DNA of 64,000 bases from assembly GCA_964591455.1 (NCBI GenBank), contig CAZQDZ010000010.1, forward strand, positions 1-64,000, given 5' to 3'. Source of the DNA: RFSX01 sp964591455 (GTDB lineage: Bacteria > Bacteroidota > Bacteroidia > Chitinophagales > Saprospiraceae). Shown here piece after piece: positions 32,850-40,466 of this stretch (position 1 is its first letter; every line of letters starts with the position of its first letter). The notes under the pieces are model-generated. The model was given only the letters and a program-made list of their open reading frames with translations, was not told the DNA's origin and ran no database searches. Both the position numbers and the translations under genes were made by a program.

Positions 32850-33620
32850 ATGAGACTCATTTTAGCATCAATACTTGCTTTATTATTAGGAAATACTTTA
32901 TTCGCACAGAATAACTCCGGAGAGATTGTTTATTTAGAAAAAACCAATATCCACAAAAACCTACCACCAGAAATGGAAGCGATGAAGGATAGAATTCCTG
33001 AATTCAGAGAGTCAAATAAAATCTTGTACTTCAATAGCCAAGAAGCTTTGTACAAAAACAAGCCTAAAACGGAGGCTGAAAAGGAGAAGTCACAAGAATT
33101 TAGAGGTGAAGGACGTAGAGGGAGAAGAGGTGGCCGATTTGGCGGTAGAAACAACAATAGTCAGTACTATACAAGTATCAGTGATGGTGTCTCAGTGGAC
33201 TCTAGAAATCTATTTGGCAAAGAATTCCTTATAGAAGGGGAACGTGAACCATTAAAGTGGAAAATAACAGGAGAGCAGAAGCAAGTAGGTTCTTATCTGT
33301 GTCAAAAGGCTACCTTTCAAGATAGTACTCAAAATATAGTTGCTTGGTTTACACCCATGATTCCTGTAGCATCTGGGCCTAATCAATATAATGGGCTTCC
33401 TGGGATGATATTGCATATGGATTTTAACGAAGGAGCCAGACAAATTACTGCGACTGATATTACGCTTAAAGAGTTGGAATCTGGGATGATTGCGAAGCCA
33501 ACAAAAGGCAAGAAGGTAACTGAAGATGAGTTCAATACCATGAGAGAAGAGAAATTAAAAGAAATGGAGGAAGAGTTCGGTGGACGAAGGGGCGGTCGAT
33601 TCAGACGATTCGGTGGTTAA
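32850..33620 (+). CDS. GLPGLI family secreted protein with Arg/Gly-rich segments
   Basis: The 256-residue protein has a signal peptide (1-20) and the family motif as YNGLPGMILHMDFNEG near residues 176-191. GLPGLI proteins are found only in Bacteroidota and usually sit next to TonB-type barrels, as here (43 bases to the next gene). Two Arg/Gly-rich segments stand out: RRGRRGGRFGGRNNN around residues 90-104 and GGRRGGRFRRFGG at the C-terminus. The downstream barrel protein ends in a similar motif. Confidence 0.93.
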   Translation: MRLILASILALLLGNTLFAQNNSGEIVYLEKTNIHKNLPPEMEAMKDRIPEFRESNKILYFNSQEALYKNKPKTEAEKEKSQEFRGEGRRGRRGGRFGGRNNNSQYYTSISDGVSVDSRNLFGKEFLIEGEREPLKWKITGEQKQVGSYLCQKATFQDSTQNIVAWFTPMIPVASGPNQYNGLPGMILHMDFNEGARQITATDITLKELESGMIAKPTKGKKVTEDEFNTMREEKLKEMEEEFGGRRGGRFRRFGG

Positions 33621-33663
33621 ATAGCGATAGCTCCTTCTTACCTATTTACTAACTCAATATCTA

Positions 33664-36432
33664 ATGACGAAAATTCTTTTCTCTTTTATTCTTGTTTGCT
33701 TGAGTATCTCATTATTAGGTCAAAGTCTGGACTTATCTGGGAAGGTTCTGGGACAGGACAAAGAGCCCCTTGTTAGCGCTACAGTTGTCGTACTATCCCA
33801 AGCGGACTCAACACTTGTGAGCTTTGGACTGACAGATGGTGAAGGAAGATATAAGATCCAAGACCTAAACTATGATGCGTATATCCTCCAAGTAACCTAT
33901 TTGGGATATGAGCAATATGCTGAACCTATAACAGTGGACAGCAATACATCAGCTACCCAAGATGCTATAGTGCTCAAGTTATCTAGCAATCAGATAGAGC
34001 AAATAGAAATAGAAGGAGAACATGTACCCATTCAGGTCAAAAAAGACACCCTAGAATATAATGCTGCGGCCTTTCAGACCCAACCCAATGAGGTTGTAGA
34101 AGACCTCCTCAAAAAACTGCCAGGCGTAGAAGTGGATGATGATGGTACGATTACAGCACAAGGAGAAGAGGTGCAAAAAGTGACAGTAGATGGCAAGAAA
34201 TTCTTCGGAGATGACCCTACCATAGCGACAAGAAACCTTCCTGCTGATGCAGTCAATAAAGTCCAGATATTCGACGAGAAATCTGAGGCTGCACAATTTT
34301 CGGGTGTAGATGATGGAGAGAGAGAAAAGACAATAAATCTAGAACTAAAAGAAGACAGACGTCAAGGACAGTTTGGGACTATAGAAGCAGGCTATGGTAC
34401 AGACAATAGATACAAAGGCCGATTGTCTCTTAATAGGTTCTCTACCAAGACCCAGATATCAGCCATAGGTAATTTTAATAATATCAATGAACAAGGATTT
34501 TCTTCAAGAGACTTCATCAGCTTCATGCAAGGCGTCGGATTTCGAGGAGGACGTAATGGCCTTAATATCAATGATGGATTGAGCAATGGTTTTGTGACCA
34601 CCAATGCAGGTGGACTTAATATCAATTATGATATTTCCTCTAAGGTAGACTTCACGGCAAGCTATTTTCTCAATGATATTTCTAATGATATAGAGAGTAT
34701 TGTAGCAAGAGAAAATTTTGGGAGAGGAGCCAGTTTCTTTGATAATGAAAATTCTGTAGAATCTAATAGTTCTATTAATCACAGAATCAACACCGAATTT
34801 GAAATAGAGATAGACTCCTCTCAAAATCTTGACATCAATACAGGGGTCGTATTCAGCAATGGAGGTGCCACGTTAGATGGTCTCTCAGAAAGGTTGTCCC
34901 AAGAATTCACCACACAAAATAGTTCTGCGCAAGACTATATCAATGATGGCTCTAGCCTCAATTTTACTGGAAGGGCTACTTATAGAAAAAACTTTGGAAC
35001 GATTAAGAAGCGGACTTTGACACTTCAAGGTAGTCTAAATGATACGCGGTCTGATAGTGATGGTGACTTGAACTCATTGAATACTTTTTTCGATGATTTT
35101 GGCCAGGAAGAAATTGTGGAAGATATCATTCAGAGTCAGTTACAAGATGATGACAGTAATAACTTTAGATTCCAAATCTCATATGTAGAGCCTATCAAAG
35201 CAGACCAATTCTTGGAAGCGAAATACGTCCGCTCCAATTTTGATAATGAGATAAGGAGAGAGGTGGAAGATATATTATCAGGTACCACCATCATCAATGA
35301 TGACTTGAGTAATCACTACACCAGAGACTATAACTTCGACAGACCTTCATTGACTTGGCACAGAAATACAGAATTGACGCAGTTAAGCGTAGAAGCTGCC
35401 TTTCAAAATTCAGTGCTAAAGGGGGATATAATATCAGAAGGATTACTGATAGAAAACAGAGTATTTGCATTTTTACCTAGAATCAATTTCAGACATGAAC
35501 TTGGTCAATCGCACAACATCAGAGTGCGATATAACACCAGTGTCAATGAACCTTCTATCAACCAACTGCAACCCGTACCTGACAACTCTGACCCAATAAA
35601 CATCTATCAAGGTAATCCAGACTTAGTACCAGAGTATAGCCATAATCTAAGAGTGAATTATATTAAATATGACCAGTTTTCTTTCAGGTCCCTATTTGCT
35701 TTTGTCAATGCCAGATACACCACCAACAACATCACTAATCAGACTTTAGTAGACGATGCATTTGTGCAGACAACACAACCAGTGAATGTGGATTATGATT
35801 TTAATATATCTGGAAATATAAATTTCAGCACACCAGTGAAGTTTCTAAAAACCAGACTCAACATCGGCACGCGGCTCTCCTACAACAATAGCTTAGTTTT
35901 TATTAACGGCATAGAAAACACAAGAGAACGGGTCATCACCAATGTCAATGCCCGATGGGAAAACAGAAGAAAAAAAGTCTTTGATTGGGAGATAGGTGGT
36001 AACATCAACTTCAATACCACCAGCTATGACCTCAGTGACAGAACACAGGCTTTTGCTAACCAAAGAGTCTTTACAGACCTCACCTACAATATCAAAAACT
36101 CGGTAGCCATCAGCACCAACTTCACAGTCAATTTTTATGACGAGGAGCAGTTCGGTGAAGCGACGACTATCCCTATCTGGAAAGGAAGTATATCAAAATA
36201 CCTCTTAGACCAAAAATTAGAAATCAAAGCCTCGGTCTTTGACATCTTAAACCAGAACATTGGTATCTCCCAATCCAATGGTGTCAACTTTGTAGAGAAT
36301 AGTGAGATTATATCTCTAGGCAGATATGGTATGTTATCACTCATCTATGCTATCAGAGCTGGTGGTGATGAAGGTGGTGGTGGGAATCGTGGTGGTGGTC
36401 GTCCTAGAGTATTTAGATTTGGAGGAGAATAA
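33664..36432 (+). CDS. TonB-dependent-type outer-membrane barrel protein
   Basis: The 922-residue protein has a signal peptide (1-19), a CarboxypepD-regulatory-like domain (about 22-105), a plug-like region (about 115-220, DLLKKLPGVEVDDDGTI, KVTVDGKKFFGDDP) and an outer-membrane beta-barrel of the Bacteroidota OMP_b-brl_3 type. It should transport or bind a substrate at the outer membrane. The C-terminus is unusual: a glycine run followed by GGGRPRVFRFGGE, after the expected final strand. It is in an operon with the GLPGLI gene. Confidence 0.93.
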   Translation: MTKILFSFILVCLSISLLGQSLDLSGKVLGQDKEPLVSATVVVLSQADSTLVSFGLTDGEGRYKIQDLNYDAYILQVTYLGYEQYAEPITVDSNTSATQDAIVLKLSSNQIEQIEIEGEHVPIQVKKDTLEYNAAAFQTQPNEVVEDLLKKLPGVEVDDDGTITAQGEEVQKVTVDGKKFFGDDPTIATRNLPADAVNKVQIFDEKSEAAQFSGVDDGEREKTINLELKEDRRQGQFGTIEAGYGTDNRYKGRLSLNRFSTKTQISAIGNFNNINEQGFSSRDFISFMQGVGFRGGRNGLNINDGLSNGFVTTNAGGLNINYDISSKVDFTASYFLNDISNDIESIVARENFGRGASFFDNENSVESNSSINHRINTEFEIEIDSSQNLDINTGVVFSNGGATLDGLSERLSQEFTTQNSSAQDYINDGSSLNFTGRATYRKNFGTIKKRTLTLQGSLNDTRSDSDGDLNSLNTFFDDFGQEEIVEDIIQSQLQDDDSNNFRFQISYVEPIKADQFLEAKYVRSNFDNEIRREVEDILSGTTIINDDLSNHYTRDYNFDRPSLTWHRNTELTQLSVEAAFQNSVLKGDIISEGLLIENRVFAFLPRINFRHELGQSHNIRVRYNTSVNEPSINQLQPVPDNSDPINIYQGNPDLVPEYSHNLRVNYIKYDQFSFRSLFAFVNARYTTNNITNQTLVDDAFVQTTQPVNVDYDFNISGNINFSTPVKFLKTRLNIGTRLSYNNSLVFINGIENTRERVITNVNARWENRRKKVFDWEIGGNINFNTTSYDLSDRTQAFANQRVFTDLTYNIKNSVAISTNFTVNFYDEEQFGEATTIPIWKGSISKYLLDQKLEIKASVFDILNQNIGISQSNGVNFVENSEIISLGRYGMLSLIYAIRAGGDEGGGGNRGGGRPRVFRFGGE

Positions 36433-36441
36433 TACCATTAC

Positions 36442-36780
36442 ATGAATTCTGAAGACATCATCCAGAAGCAGGTTCTTGCTTACAATGCTAGAAACATAGA
36501 TGACTTCGCAGCTTGTCATCATCCTGAAGTGGAGCTATTTAGCTTGGGAGAGAAAGTGCCTTTTGTTATAGGAAGGAAAAATCTATGGACTCGCTACAAA
36601 GAAATCTTTGACCAATCACCCAATCTTCATACTGAAGTTGTGCAGCGTATGACCTTAGGCAATACCGTTATAGACAAAGAAATCATTACTGGCCGAAATG
36701 GTGTCGACACCAAGAATTTTATTGCCATCTATGAGATAGAGGATGGGCTGATAAGGAAGGCGCATTTTGTGAGTGACTAA
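36442..36780 (+). CDS. NTF2/SnoaL-like protein
   Basis: The 112-residue protein fits the NTF2-like fold: an N-terminal helix IIQKQVLAYNARNIDDFAACHHPEVELFSLGE, then an alternating strand pattern ending IYEIEDGLIRKAHFVSD. Members are steroid-isomerase-like or polyketide-cyclase-like enzymes or binding proteins; substrate unknown. It starts 9 bases after the barrel gene and is probably translated from the same mRNA. Confidence 0.85.
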   Translation: MNSEDIIQKQVLAYNARNIDDFAACHHPEVELFSLGEKVPFVIGRKNLWTRYKEIFDQSPNLHTEVVQRMTLGNTVIDKEIITGRNGVDTKNFIAIYEIEDGLIRKAHFVSD

Positions 36781-36847
36781 ATTGAATTATAAATTTAAAA
36801 TTGATAATTATTACAGGTTCACTTCATCATTGAAGCCGATTAAATTA

Positions 36848-37156
36848 TTACTTCACCAGCATTTCGTTTATTGTTTCTTTTATTTTTACTGAGGCAGCAA
36901 TAGAAATTCTGCCATATTGATTAACTATCCTGCGCTTATCAATTGTCCTAATCTGATCAATAGCAGCCATGCCGTTTATAGAGTCCTTTTTGATGGAAAC
37001 TCTAGTGGGATATTTTCGTTTGTTACTGGTTATTGGGACTATAATTACTGTGTTGAGCTCTGAGTTCATCTCATCAGGTGAGACGATAACACAAGGTTTT
37101 GTTTTCTTTATTTCGCTGCCATCTAAATTTACGCTTACTAGTTCATACTGATTCAT
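36848..37156 (-). CDS. mazF: MazF/PemK-type endoribonuclease toxin
   Basis: The 102-residue protein has the MazF fold signature: YELVSVNLDGSEIKKTKPCVIVSPDEMN, VIIVPITSNKRKYPTRV and AAIDQIRTIDKRRI. The catalytic Arg and Thr/Ser region in the strand VIIVPITS is intact. It would cleave mRNA at short sequence motifs when free of antitoxin. Its ATG overlaps the antitoxin stop codon by four bases (ATGA-type), so translation is coupled. Confidence 0.94.
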   Translation of the reverse strand: MNQYELVSVNLDGSEIKKTKPCVIVSPDEMNSELNTVIIVPITSNKRKYPTRVSIKKDSINGMAAIDQIRTIDKRRIVNQYGRISIAASVKIKETINEMLVK

Positions 37157-37386
37157 AAATTCTCATCTTCAAAAAAGTCTGGAGTATGGGTTTCTTCATT
37201 AGGATCATTAACCATTTCTTTGAATTTGCTTTGCCAGTCATCACGAGCCTTACCAATAGGTCTTATTTCGATATGATCCTTCTTCAGCCTGAGTTCTACA
37301 GAATCTCCTATATTGTATTCTTCTAGTAACTTTTTCGGAATTCTGATTCCTTTCGAATTTCCAACCTTAATGACGTTGATTTCCAT
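37153..37386 (-). CDS. mazE: MazE/AbrB-type antitoxin
   Basis: The 77-residue protein has an N-terminal swapped-hairpin AbrB domain (INVIKVGNSKGIRIPKKLLEEYNIGDSVEL) that binds DNA, and an acidic disordered C-terminus (EETHTPDFFEDENL) that would wrap and inhibit MazF. The gene precedes the toxin gene. A perfect palindrome 8 bases before its start is the likely autoregulatory operator. Confidence 0.93.
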   Translation of the reverse strand: MEINVIKVGNSKGIRIPKKLLEEYNIGDSVELRLKKDHIEIRPIGKARDDWQSKFKEMVNDPNEETHTPDFFEDENL

Positions 37387-37394
37387 GTTATTAC

Positions 37395-37408
37395 TTTGTA
37401 ATTACAAA
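37395..37408. promoter_or_regulatory. 14-bp palindromic operator of mazEF
   Basis: TTTGTAATTACAAA is a perfect palindrome located 8 bases upstream of the mazE ATG. AbrB-fold antitoxins bind such AT-rich palindromes to repress their own operon. A second half-site, TTACA, follows directly. Confidence 0.6.
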
Positions 37409-37997
37409 TTACACTGTATTGTGAACATAGTCAATAAAATGTCTGACTTACTTCATAATCTTATATGATTGGATATCGGCACAGTTGGGTAGAGGATTTT
37501 ATCATCTAGAAACAGTCTGCCCACTTTTGTCTGAATCAAGATTTTTAGGATGACTGATTGATTCTGATTCATCAGAATGGAAGCAAGTAAATCTTGCTTT
37601 CAAAAGAAGGAACCTCAATATCAGTTGAGGATGGGAGGGAATTACTGCCCACTCATGCCCATTGTCTGAATTAGGATTATTAAATTAACAAGATTCCTAT
37701 TTTGTGAGTGACTGAGATGGCTAAATTTTTCAATGCAAGTTCGGCCGCAGTCTCGAGCTGGCACTGAGGCATATCTGCACTAAACGGACCAGACTTCTTA
37801 GTATAGGAATGAAGGTGACTCGAACGCTAGAAAGTGATTTTTTATGCTAAGCATATGGAATCGAGGTCACAGACCTCGACTATCGGGTTAAGATGTAGTA
37901 GCTATGGCCCTGAAATGTCGTGTGAAGTCGAAAAATTGCAATTATTGTGATTAACTTAATATGAAGGATTCCATTATCAAAATTAGGATCGTCTACC
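37409..37997. other. intergenic region with serial hairpins and duplication remnants
   Basis: No gene is seen in these 589 bases. Three small hairpins follow each other: ATTCTGA/TCAGAAT (37561-37578), AAGCAAG/CTTGCTT (37581-37599) and CCTCAA/TTGAGG (37613-37630). Two segments, TCTGCCCACTTTTGTCTGAA (near 37517) and a degenerate copy around 37645-37675, resemble dispersed repeats. TCGAGGTC/GACCTCGA forms a stem at 37861-37879. The last 70 bases, from AGATGTAGTAG at 37891, repeat the junction after the first paralogue at 38902, so an older gene copy may have ended here. Confidence 0.5.
37838..37862. repeat. ATGCTnAGCAT repeat, copy 1
   Basis: A 25-base element with the palindromic core ATGCTAAGCAT occurs here, and again with 22 of 25 bases matching at 39946-39970 beyond the second tandem paralogue. 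The two copies bracket the duplicated gene pair. Confidence 0.5.
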
Positions 37998-38909
37998 ATG
38001 AAGATTAGTGTACTCATTGTGTTCTCGTTGTTGACTATAAATGCAGCTTCATCTCAGTCACTTGGGTGTGCAGATTGCAGATGGATATTTGACCTCAGAA
38101 ATGGTAATGGTATAACGGAGATGACTTTCGAAAAAGATACAATCATAAATAACAATATATTTAATAAGTATACATTACTTATAACTAGAATAGACTTTAA
38201 TGGTACAGATACCATAAGAACCAATGGCGACCCAATTTTTCTGTCCAATCAAGATGGTCTAGTCTTATATCGATGGACACGAGAAATGACAGATACAATC
38301 GTTGATTTCAATGCAGAAATAGGTGATAGTTGGACAGTCACTGACAGGCTAAGGGATAATAAATACTATGAATATATAGTTCTAGACACTTTTAGAACTT
38401 TAATTAATGGGGCCAATTTATTTTCCATTTCTTATGACACAAGACCAGTAGGAACGTCGTTCTCATTCGTAGATACATTATATGAAACTATAGGAAGTAA
38501 ATACAGTTTTATCATACCACATGATGACTATAATGGAGCTATTACTTTAAATAATCAAGGAGGCACTTTGCGTTGTTTCACCAATGATGATTTGGGTTTT
38601 GTACAATTAGATAATGCTGAATTATATGGGTCAAGCCTTTACTCTGATTTCGAATTCGACTGTGACCGCTTGACCTCTACAAATAACATAGAGGAAATAC
38701 CTCAGGGTCGTCTTCACCTCTACCCTAACCCTGTCCATGATGTGCTGTATATAGAATCGGAGAGTCAGGAAGAAGGCCGTCTATTTAACCAGCAGGGTCG
38801 GCAAGTGAGGGTGTATAAAAAAACTGGGACACTGGATATGAGTACGCTGGAGAGTGGTATTTACTTTCTGAAGGTTGGCGAACAGGTGAGAAAGGTGGTG
38901 AAGATGTAG
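37998..38909 (+). CDS. T9SS type A secreted protein, tandem paralogue 1
   Basis: The 303-residue protein has a signal peptide (1-19), a cargo region with no recognised domain (pattern RWIFDLRNGNGITEM...SNQDGLVLYRW...YETIGSKYSFIIP...LRCFTNDDLGFVQLDN), and a type A sorting domain from about residue 225 (LHLYPNPVHDVLYIES to KVVKM). The next gene is a paralogue of identical length. The cargo regions are only moderately similar, while the last 85 codons are nearly identical in DNA. Upstream DNA is also shared between the copies. Confidence 0.9.
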   Translation: MKISVLIVFSLLTINAASSQSLGCADCRWIFDLRNGNGITEMTFEKDTIINNNIFNKYTLLITRIDFNGTDTIRTNGDPIFLSNQDGLVLYRWTREMTDTIVDFNAEIGDSWTVTDRLRDNKYYEYIVLDTFRTLINGANLFSISYDTRPVGTSFSFVDTLYETIGSKYSFIIPHDDYNGAITLNNQGGTLRCFTNDDLGFVQLDNAELYGSSLYSDFEFDCDRLTSTNNIEEIPQGRLHLYPNPVHDVLYIESESQEEGRLFNQQGRQVRVYKKTGTLDMSTLESGIYFLKVGEQVRKVVKM

Positions 38910-38971
38910 TAGCCAAGAAACTGGACTTGTCGTGAGAAGTCGAAAAATTGTAATTATTGTGATTAACTTTA
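38902..38971 (+). repeat. duplicated junction between tandem paralogues
   Basis: The block from AGATGTAGTAG through GTCGAAAAATTG(T/C)AATTATTGTGA and TTAACTT matches 37891-37958 upstream of the first paralogue. It contains the stop codon and a possible promoter (TTG...TAACTT). It shows that the duplication unit ran from stop codon to stop codon. Confidence 0.75.
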
Positions 38972-39009
38972 ATGGTCATGACATATATCACCATCCGCAA
39001 TAGTGCACT

Positions 39010-39921
39010 ATGAAGACTAGGCCAATTCTCATCTTCATGGTTTTTATGGCACAACTTAGCTTCGCTCAATCCATAGGTGGTGATAATAGTCGGTGGGTTT
39101 TTGATTTAGGCAATAGAGCCGGGGTCACTGAAATGGTATATAGTCATGATACATTGATAGACAACCTCGTGTTTTCAAAATATGAATTTGAAGTAACTCG
39201 CTTAAGTAATTCAGTTGACCTGGATACTATCAGAGAAATTGGTGAACCGCTATTTATTAGCAATCAAGACGGATTAGTTCTATATCAATGGAGACGGAGA
39301 ATTACGGATACCTTATATAACTTCAATGGTGAGATTGGGAGTTCTTGGTCTGTCAAAGATTGGAGGTTAGACAGAGATTATTTGTTTACTATTCTAGATA
39401 CATTCAGAACAGAAATCAACGGCAGGTCTCTATTTTCTATGTCCTATGAAATGGGTAAAGTCAACTCTCAACCATCCTTTGTAGACACTGTCTATGAGAC
39501 CATAGGCAATAAATATTCTTTTATTATTCCATATGATTATTATAACACTGCAATTGGTCCAGCCAACCAAGGTGGTGTTCTCCGGTGTTTTACAAATAAC
39601 AACCTTGGTTTGGTTCAGTTAGATAATTCTGAACTAAATGGAATTGGAATATATAATGACTTCGAATTCGACTGTGACCGCTTGACCTCTACAAATAACA
39701 TAGAGGAAAAACCTCAGGGTCGTCTTCACCTCTACCCCAACCCTGTCCATGATATGTTGTATATAGAATCAGATGGTCAGGAAGAAGGCATGTTGTATAA
39801 CCAGCAAGGGCAGCAAGTCATGGCGTATAGGAATACTGGTGTTATGGATATGAGTACGCTGGAGAGTGGTATTTACTTTCTGAAGGTAGGCGAGCAGGTG
39901 AGGAAGGTGGTGAAGATGTGA
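39010..39921 (+). CDS. T9SS type A secreted protein, tandem paralogue 2
   Basis: This 303-residue paralogue of the preceding gene has a signal peptide (1-20), the same cargo pattern (RWVFDLGNRAGVTEM, SNQDGLVLYQW, YETIGNKYSFIIPYD, LRCFTNNNLGLVQLDN) and a nearly identical sorting tail (LHLYPNPVHDMLYIES to KVVKM). The stretch DFEFDCDRLTSTNNIEE is identical in both. A third copy of just the tail lies 230 bases downstream. Confidence 0.9.
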   Translation: MKTRPILIFMVFMAQLSFAQSIGGDNSRWVFDLGNRAGVTEMVYSHDTLIDNLVFSKYEFEVTRLSNSVDLDTIREIGEPLFISNQDGLVLYQWRRRITDTLYNFNGEIGSSWSVKDWRLDRDYLFTILDTFRTEINGRSLFSMSYEMGKVNSQPSFVDTVYETIGNKYSFIIPYDYYNTAIGPANQGGVLRCFTNNNLGLVQLDNSELNGIGIYNDFEFDCDRLTSTNNIEEKPQGRLHLYPNPVHDMLYIESDGQEEGMLYNQQGQQVMAYRNTGVMDMSTLESGIYFLKVGEQVRKVVKM

Positions 39922-40466
39922 AGGGTGAAGAATGGAGAAAATGACATTTTTATGCTGAGCATATAGAATCACAACTAGGAGAGTGGCGCATGCGGGTAGC
40001 AAGAAGCCGCCGAGCAATTGCCAAATCATAGTGGGCAGAGGGAGCGGCACAGCGTAGAGCATTGATTTGGCTTGATTTTTTGCGAGCTTTTTTATCTAAG
40101 AAAAAAGCGGAAGAACTTATTTAATGAGGACTATTCTTTCACTATTAATAAATGTTGTATAACCAGCAGGGTCAGCAAGTCATGGCGTATAGAAATACTG
40201 GCGCTATGGACATGAGTGCATTGGAGAATGGGATTTACTTTCTGAGGGTAGGTGAGCAGGTAATGAAGGTGGTGAAGATGTGACTTTGAAATGTAGATCC
40301 TTTATAGCATAAGGACCGAATCCCATTTTTGATATTCTTGTATTTCTAATACAAATAGAAATAGCTAATCAAATCATAGTTAGGCTTTCCGTGACCTACA
40401 ATAAATTAATGTACCTTCAGACCTCTGCACCAAATAAACCTCTGCATCCTTGACATGCACCTTAAA
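39922..40466. other. intergenic region with palindromes and orphan T9SS tail
   Basis: This 545-base stretch holds a second ATGCTnAGCAT repeat (39946-39970), a GC-richer segment bounded by the 9-bp inverted repeat GCCAAATCA (40020-40028) and TGATTTGGC (40063-40071), a GCTTTTTT/AAAAAAGC hairpin (40086-40108), and the orphan sorting-tail fragment at 40152-40283. After that nothing is seen up to the next gene's stop codon. Confidence 0.55.
40152..40283 (+). pseudogene. orphan T9SS sorting-tail fragment (third copy)
   Basis: A 43-codon frame, starting MLYNQQGQQVMAYRNTG and ending KVVKM with stop TGA, is closely related in DNA to the 3' end of the paralogue at 39010-39921. Homology begins abruptly at the codons for MLYNQQG and includes the stop. 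It has no signal peptide or cargo, so it cannot be a working T9SS substrate. It is a leftover of a third gene copy or a donor cassette for gene conversion. Confidence 0.8.

Noticed and set aside
37409..37997. A further full gene copy before the first tandem paralogue
   Set aside because: Only the stop-codon junction is recognisable; no cargo or YPNP sorting motif could be read in any frame.
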